A stretch of 10,318 nt of DNA, taken from Chitinivibrionales bacterium (GTDB lineage: Bacteria; Fibrobacterota; Chitinivibrionia; Chitinivibrionales; JANQEN01). Where the stretch lies: assembly GCA_030593665.1 (NCBI GenBank), contig JAUVGS010000029.1, forward strand, positions 1 to 10,318, in the 5' to 3' direction. The position numbers and the translations under genes are program-made. The notes beneath the pieces were generated by a model that saw only the letters and a list, made by a program, of their open reading frames with translations, did not search any database and was not told the DNA's origin. How positions within the stretch are numbered: the first letter of the stretch is position 1; each line of letters starts with the position of its first letter. Below, in pieces: positions 7,165 through 10,318 of the stretch.

Positions 7165-7405
7165 TCTGGCTCCCTGGAACTATTAATTTACTATCTGTCA
7201 GCTATAAAATTTTACTGAGAAATCATAAAAATAAATACGGACTTACTATAAAAAAGAAATAACACTATCAAAATGATATTTTGCTTGACTTCAAATCCAA
7301 TTCGGAACCATTTTATTTTCCGTTCTAATAAGGATAAGACTTCATTAAATCGTTTTATCCATTGTGCACGAAGAACAGTAATATCTTTATCCGAGGAAGC
7401 ATTCA
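7165..7405. promoter_or_regulatory. Divergent intergenic region between DUF4416 and rnfC
   Basis: This AT-rich 241-bp region must hold the promoters of both flanking units. On the minus strand, TTGATA (7271-7266) and TATAGT (7250-7245) are good hexamers but only 15 bases apart. On the plus strand, TTGACT at 7285-7290 is a good -35 box without a good -10 at the usual distance, and TCTAAT near 7324-7329 is a fair -10 with a weak -35. None is convincing alone. A minus-strand frame of 64 codons (7406-7212) spans the region but has no ribosome site and overlaps the rnfC start; I do not call it a gene. Confidence 0.4.
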
Positions 7406-8746
7406 TTGTTCAGAAAACTAAGTTTTAAAGGTGGGGTTCACCCTCCGAGCAATAAAAATCTCACCGAGGCACTACCTATTGAAGTATTACCTCCACCTGA
7501 AAAAGTTATTATTCCACTATCAATGCACATCGGTGCACCGGCAAAGATTGCTGTAAAACGTGGAGACAGTGTTAAAATAGGCCGGATTATCGGAGAATCC
7601 GGCGGTTTTGTTTCTACACCCATTCATGCATCCGTTTCCGGAAAAGTATCCTCGGTTGGTCCGTTCCCCCATCCACTGGGTAAGCATATGACCGCAGTGG
7701 AAATTGCCAATGATAAAAAGGATGAATTTGTCCGTTTGGAACCATTGGATAAAAGTTGGCGGGAAGCGGCACCCGGTGAAATAATTCAGAAAATAGCATC
7801 ATGCGGTATCGTGGGCATGGGAGGCGCCGGTTTCCCGACGCATGTAAAACTCTCCCCGCCAAGTGAGAAAAAAATCGACACCTTAATACTTAACGGCGCC
7901 GAGTGTGAACCCTGTCTCACGTCTGATTATCGCCTTATTCTTGAAAAAACAAATGATATGCTATCCGGCATGCTTATTTTGAAAAAGACACTCGGCGCTC
8001 AGAGTGCTATTATCGGGATAGAAGATAACAAACCGGACGCCATCGAAGCAGTTAAAAATGCTCTTGCCGATGCCAGGTTTGATGGTGTCAAATTAGTGAA
8101 ATTACAGACTAAATACCCGCAGGGCGGTGAAAAACAGCTCATCAATGCACTTACCAGGCGTGAAGTACCTTCAGGTGGTCTGCCTATGGATATCGGCTGC
8201 GTTGTGCAAAACGTAGGAACTTCCTATGCGGTATGGGATGCGGTATGCAATGGCACACCACTGTATCAGCGGGTTGTTACGGTAACCGGCGCCGGAATCA
8301 ACAAACCGGCTAACCTGCTTGTCCGTTTCGGAACATCAATTCGTCATGTGCTTGACCATTGTGCAGCCGATCTCTCACAAAGTAAAAAAATCATTATGGG
8401 TGGTCCAATGATGGGAATCACGCTTTCTGAACTTGACGCACCAGTGATAAAAGCAACATCGGGGCTGATCGCAACCGGAGACACACAACCGGGAGTTCGA
8501 GCGTATGAATGTATCCAATGCGGACACTGTGTAAAAGCATGTCCTATTCACCTTGTCCCATCACGGCTTGCTAAATATGTTAATAAAGGATTCTATACTG
8601 AAGCTGAAGAATGGAATATATTGGATTGTATTGAGTGCGGCTGCTGTGCATACATATGCCCCTCAAAAATAAACCTGGTGCAATATATGAAACTGGGTAA
8701 ATATCACGTGACTGAAATTCGCAAGGCTGCAGAGACCATAAGTTAA
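7406..8746 (+). CDS. rnfC: RnfC, ferredoxin:NAD+ oxidoreductase (Rnf complex) subunit C
   Basis: RnfC is the peripheral subunit of the ion-translocating Rnf complex, with NADH and FMN binding sites and two [4Fe-4S] clusters; it exchanges electrons with NAD(H) at the cytoplasmic side. The 446-residue protein starts with the family's typical FRKLSFKGGVHPP. GMGGAGFPTHVKL at 137-149 and LILNGAECEPCLTSDYR at 160-176 belong to the flavin/nucleotide binding part. Two ferredoxin motifs follow: Cys369, 372, 375, 379 and Cys408, 411, 414, 418. The length is like that of short RnfC proteins without the long alanine-rich tail of some proteobacteria. The start codon is TTG at 7406, with GAGGAAG about 7 bases upstream; no ATG or GTG fits the conserved N-terminus. 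It is the first gene of the operon, as in C-D-G-E-A-B arrangements, and rnfD follows after 17 bases. Confidence 0.96.
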   Translation: MFRKLSFKGGVHPPSNKNLTEALPIEVLPPPEKVIIPLSMHIGAPAKIAVKRGDSVKIGRIIGESGGFVSTPIHASVSGKVSSVGPFPHPLGKHMTAVEIANDKKDEFVRLEPLDKSWREAAPGEIIQKIASCGIVGMGGAGFPTHVKLSPPSEKKIDTLILNGAECEPCLTSDYRLILEKTNDMLSGMLILKKTLGAQSAIIGIEDNKPDAIEAVKNALADARFDGVKLVKLQTKYPQGGEKQLINALTRREVPSGGLPMDIGCVVQNVGTSYAVWDAVCNGTPLYQRVVTVTGAGINKPANLLVRFGTSIRHVLDHCAADLSQSKKIIMGGPMMGITLSELDAPVIKATSGLIATGDTQPGVRAYECIQCGHCVKACPIHLVPSRLAKYVNKGFYTEAEEWNILDCIECGCCAYICPSKINLVQYMKLGKYHVTEIRKAAETIS

Positions 8747-8763
8747 GGAAACTGGAACAACCT

Positions 8764-9801
8764 ATGTCAGAAGAAATGCAACAACCATTGTTACACGTAT
8801 CAACCTCCCCGCATATACGGTATGAAGAATCAGTGCCATCGATTATGCTTTATGTCGTGATAGCACTTCTTCCGGCATTTTTTGCTTCGATATGGTTTTT
8901 TGGAATGAAATCAATACTGCTTACTGCAGTCAGCATTATTTCCTGCCTGCTTACTGAATTGATAATTGTCACATTCCTTTTAAAAAAGCCTTCGACACTC
9001 AGCGATTACAGTGCCCTGGTTACAGGTATTCTGTTCGCATTCAACCTTCCCCCGGACCTTCCTTTATGGATGGCAGCACTTGGCGCTGTATTTGCCATTG
9101 GTATTGGCAAAATGGCTTTTGGTGGACTTGGTAATAATTTCATTAATCCCGCCCTTGCAGGGAGGGCATTTCTGATGGCATCATATCCGGTAGCCATGAC
9201 GACATTTTCAGCAACCCGTTCCGGATCAATAAACGGGCTTGCGGAAAAAATCGACGCCATTTCCCAGGCAACCCCATTAGCAGCTTTCAAGACGTCGGTT
9301 CTTACCGGTAATTTCCAGGCTCTTGATTTTCAGACTGCACTGCCAAATCTCCTGCAGGGAAATATCGGCGGCTGTATCGGTGAAACTTCTGTGATCGCAC
9401 TTCTTATTGGCGCCGTATTTTTAATGTATAAACATGTTATCGGTCTCAGTATCCCATTTTCATATATCGGTACCGTATTCCTTTTATTCTGGTTTTTCAA
9501 TGGTACGACCGGTGATCTGCTCTCTTCCGATGCACTTATCATACCAACCTATCAGATAATGGCCGGCGGCCTTATACTCGGTGCTTTTTATATGGCAACG
9601 GATATGGTAACTTCACCGATCACTACCAAAGGCCGGTTCGTTTTTGGTTTCGGATGCGGCCTTCTGACCTTTCTTATACGTAAATTCGGCGGTTACCCTG
9701 AGGGTGTTTCCTATTCAATACTTATAATGAATTTATTTGTACCGCTTATCGACCGTTACCTGCGGCCCGGATTATATGGAAAGGTTGCAAAGAATGGGTG
9801 A
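8764..9801 (+). CDS. rnfD: RnfD, Rnf complex membrane subunit D (covalent FMN)
   Basis: An integral membrane subunit of the Rnf complex, homologous to NqrB. The 345-residue sequence opens with a short cytoplasmic stretch containing the family's LHVSTSPHIRYEES and has about nine hydrophobic segments (for example 27-46, 51-73, 100-118, 208-222, 232-246, 264-278, 292-306, 316-330). GLGNNFINPALAGRAFLM at 121-138 is strongly conserved. The flavin attachment region reads DAISQATPL at 164-172: the threonine that carries FMN (Thr170) is present, but the glycine of the usual SGAT is Gln168. ATG at 8764 follows rnfC by 17 bases, with AAGGA and a closer GGA upstream. The end overlaps the start of rnfG by 8 bases, so translation of the two is probably coupled. 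Confidence 0.95.
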   Translation: MSEEMQQPLLHVSTSPHIRYEESVPSIMLYVVIALLPAFFASIWFFGMKSILLTAVSIISCLLTELIIVTFLLKKPSTLSDYSALVTGILFAFNLPPDLPLWMAALGAVFAIGIGKMAFGGLGNNFINPALAGRAFLMASYPVAMTTFSATRSGSINGLAEKIDAISQATPLAAFKTSVLTGNFQALDFQTALPNLLQGNIGGCIGETSVIALLIGAVFLMYKHVIGLSIPFSYIGTVFLLFWFFNGTTGDLLSSDALIIPTYQIMAGGLILGAFYMATDMVTSPITTKGRFVFGFGCGLLTFLIRKFGGYPEGVSYSILIMNLFVPLIDRYLRPGLYGKVAKNG

Positions 9802-10318
9802 TATTATCAAACTGTCACTTGTCCTGCTTATTGTCTCCGCCGTTGCCGGATTGGCGATTGCGTTAACCAATCAGCAGACTGCTGACAGGATTGCTCAACA
9901 GAAACTTCGTGCGGAAGAGCAGGCACTTCTTGACGTATTTCCTGATGATGTTTCAATTTCCAAAAAAAAGCGGACTGAGGAAATGCCTGAGGATTACTGG
10001 ATTGCTGAAAAAGAAGGAGGCATTATCGGTTATGCATTCAAAGGATCAAATGCCGGCTATTCCAGTGATATTCAATTTATAATCGGTATTGATCCACAGG
10101 GGACAATTCTTGGATTAACAATACTTTCGCAGGTTGAGACCCCTGGACTGGGCGACCGCATGCTGGAAGTCGTATCAAAGAACTATATCTGGAACGGATT
10201 GGTAAAGAAATTTAAAGAAAAGAAAACTAATTCCCCCTGGTTTACCAGACAATTTAAAGGCATCACCGTAACACAGGACATCGTTATAGATAAATCAGAT
10301 GAGTGGCACAAACTGCCA
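9794..10318 (+). CDS. rnfG: RnfG, Rnf complex flavoprotein subunit G (C-terminus off the right edge)
   Basis: The frame is open from ATG 9794 to the window end, giving 175 residues without a stop. RnfG is a single-span membrane protein whose large part lies outside the cytoplasmic membrane and carries a covalently bound FMN. A membrane helix is seen at about 5-24 (IKLSLVLLIVSAVAGLAIAL). The FMN-binding domain has GYAFKGSNAGYSSDIQFIIGID at about 79-100 and the typical LSQVETPGLGDRM at 111-123. The threonine of the attachment motif (usually SGAT or TGAT) would come soon after residue 175 and is not in the window. The start overlaps the end of rnfD by 8 bases; AAGG about 10 bases upstream, within rnfD, may serve as ribosome site. 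rnfE, rnfA and rnfB would be expected next. Confidence 0.94.
   Translation, partial: MGDIIKLSLVLLIVSAVAGLAIALTNQQTADRIAQQKLRAEEQALLDVFPDDVSISKKKRTEEMPEDYWIAEKEGGIIGYAFKGSNAGYSSDIQFIIGIDPQGTILGLTILSQVETPGLGDRMLEVVSKNYIWNGLVKKFKEKKTNSPWFTRQFKGITVTQDIVIDKSDEWHKLP

Noticed and set aside
7212..7406. 64-codon minus-strand frame in the DUF4416/rnfC gap, charged first half and hydrophobic second half
   Set aside because: No ribosome site before its ATG, the start overlaps the rnfC start on the other strand, the region must contain promoters, and no family is recognisable.
9006..9542. Minus-strand frames of 70-94 codons inside rnfD
   Set aside because: Antisense to a well conserved membrane subunit; no independent support.
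1..10318. CRISPR array, toxin-antitoxin pair, phage or transposon genes, or a new defence system
   Set aside because: No regular repeats, no transposase or integrase, and no defence families were seen; gene content is signalling, an exported protein and energy metabolism.

Overview
This window looks like chromosomal DNA from an anaerobic, probably Gram-negative bacterium with AT-leaning composition. It has two halves transcribed away from each other from an intergenic region at about 7165-7405. The lineage cannot be fixed from the sequence. The mix of an Rnf complex in C-D-G order, a DUF4416 protein, PAS/GGDEF/HD-GYP signalling proteins and a secreted multidomain esterase-like protein would suit the Fibrobacterota, deltaproteobacterial or spirochaete type of organism. 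That is a guess from gene content only. No tRNA, rRNA, CRISPR array, insertion sequence or phage gene was seen.

The left part (1-7164) is entirely on the minus strand. In transcription order it holds a DUF4416 protein (7164-6628), a secreted esterase-fold protein (6519-4543), a large c-di-GMP signalling protein (4379-2022) with receiver, PAS, PAS, GGDEF and HD-GYP domains, a small STAS protein (1987-1640) that follows closely enough to share its transcript, and a PAS sensor protein (1333 to beyond the left edge). The last of these begins with two copies of an uncharacterised domain of about 130 residues. The c-di-GMP gene has the best promoter in the window, a near-consensus -35/-10 pair at 4492-4464.

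The right part (7406-10318) is on the plus strand and is the start of an rnf operon: rnfC, rnfD and the beginning of rnfG, with rnfE, rnfA and rnfB expected beyond the right edge. The genes are packed tightly (17-bp gap, then an 8-bp overlap). Rnf couples electron transfer between reduced ferredoxin and NAD+ to Na+ or H+ movement across the membrane, which points to an anaerobic, ferredoxin-based energy metabolism.

The most notable points are: the esterase-like protein has lost two of its three catalytic residues (Ser to Gly, Asp to Asn), so it is probably a binding protein or pseudoenzyme; the c-di-GMP protein carries apparently active synthesis and degradation modules under a receiver domain that lacks its conserved Thr/Ser and Lys; the PAS protein has a tandemly duplicated N-terminal domain; and the 3' end of the STAS gene can fold into two competing hairpins. 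No clearly new multi-gene system was identified.
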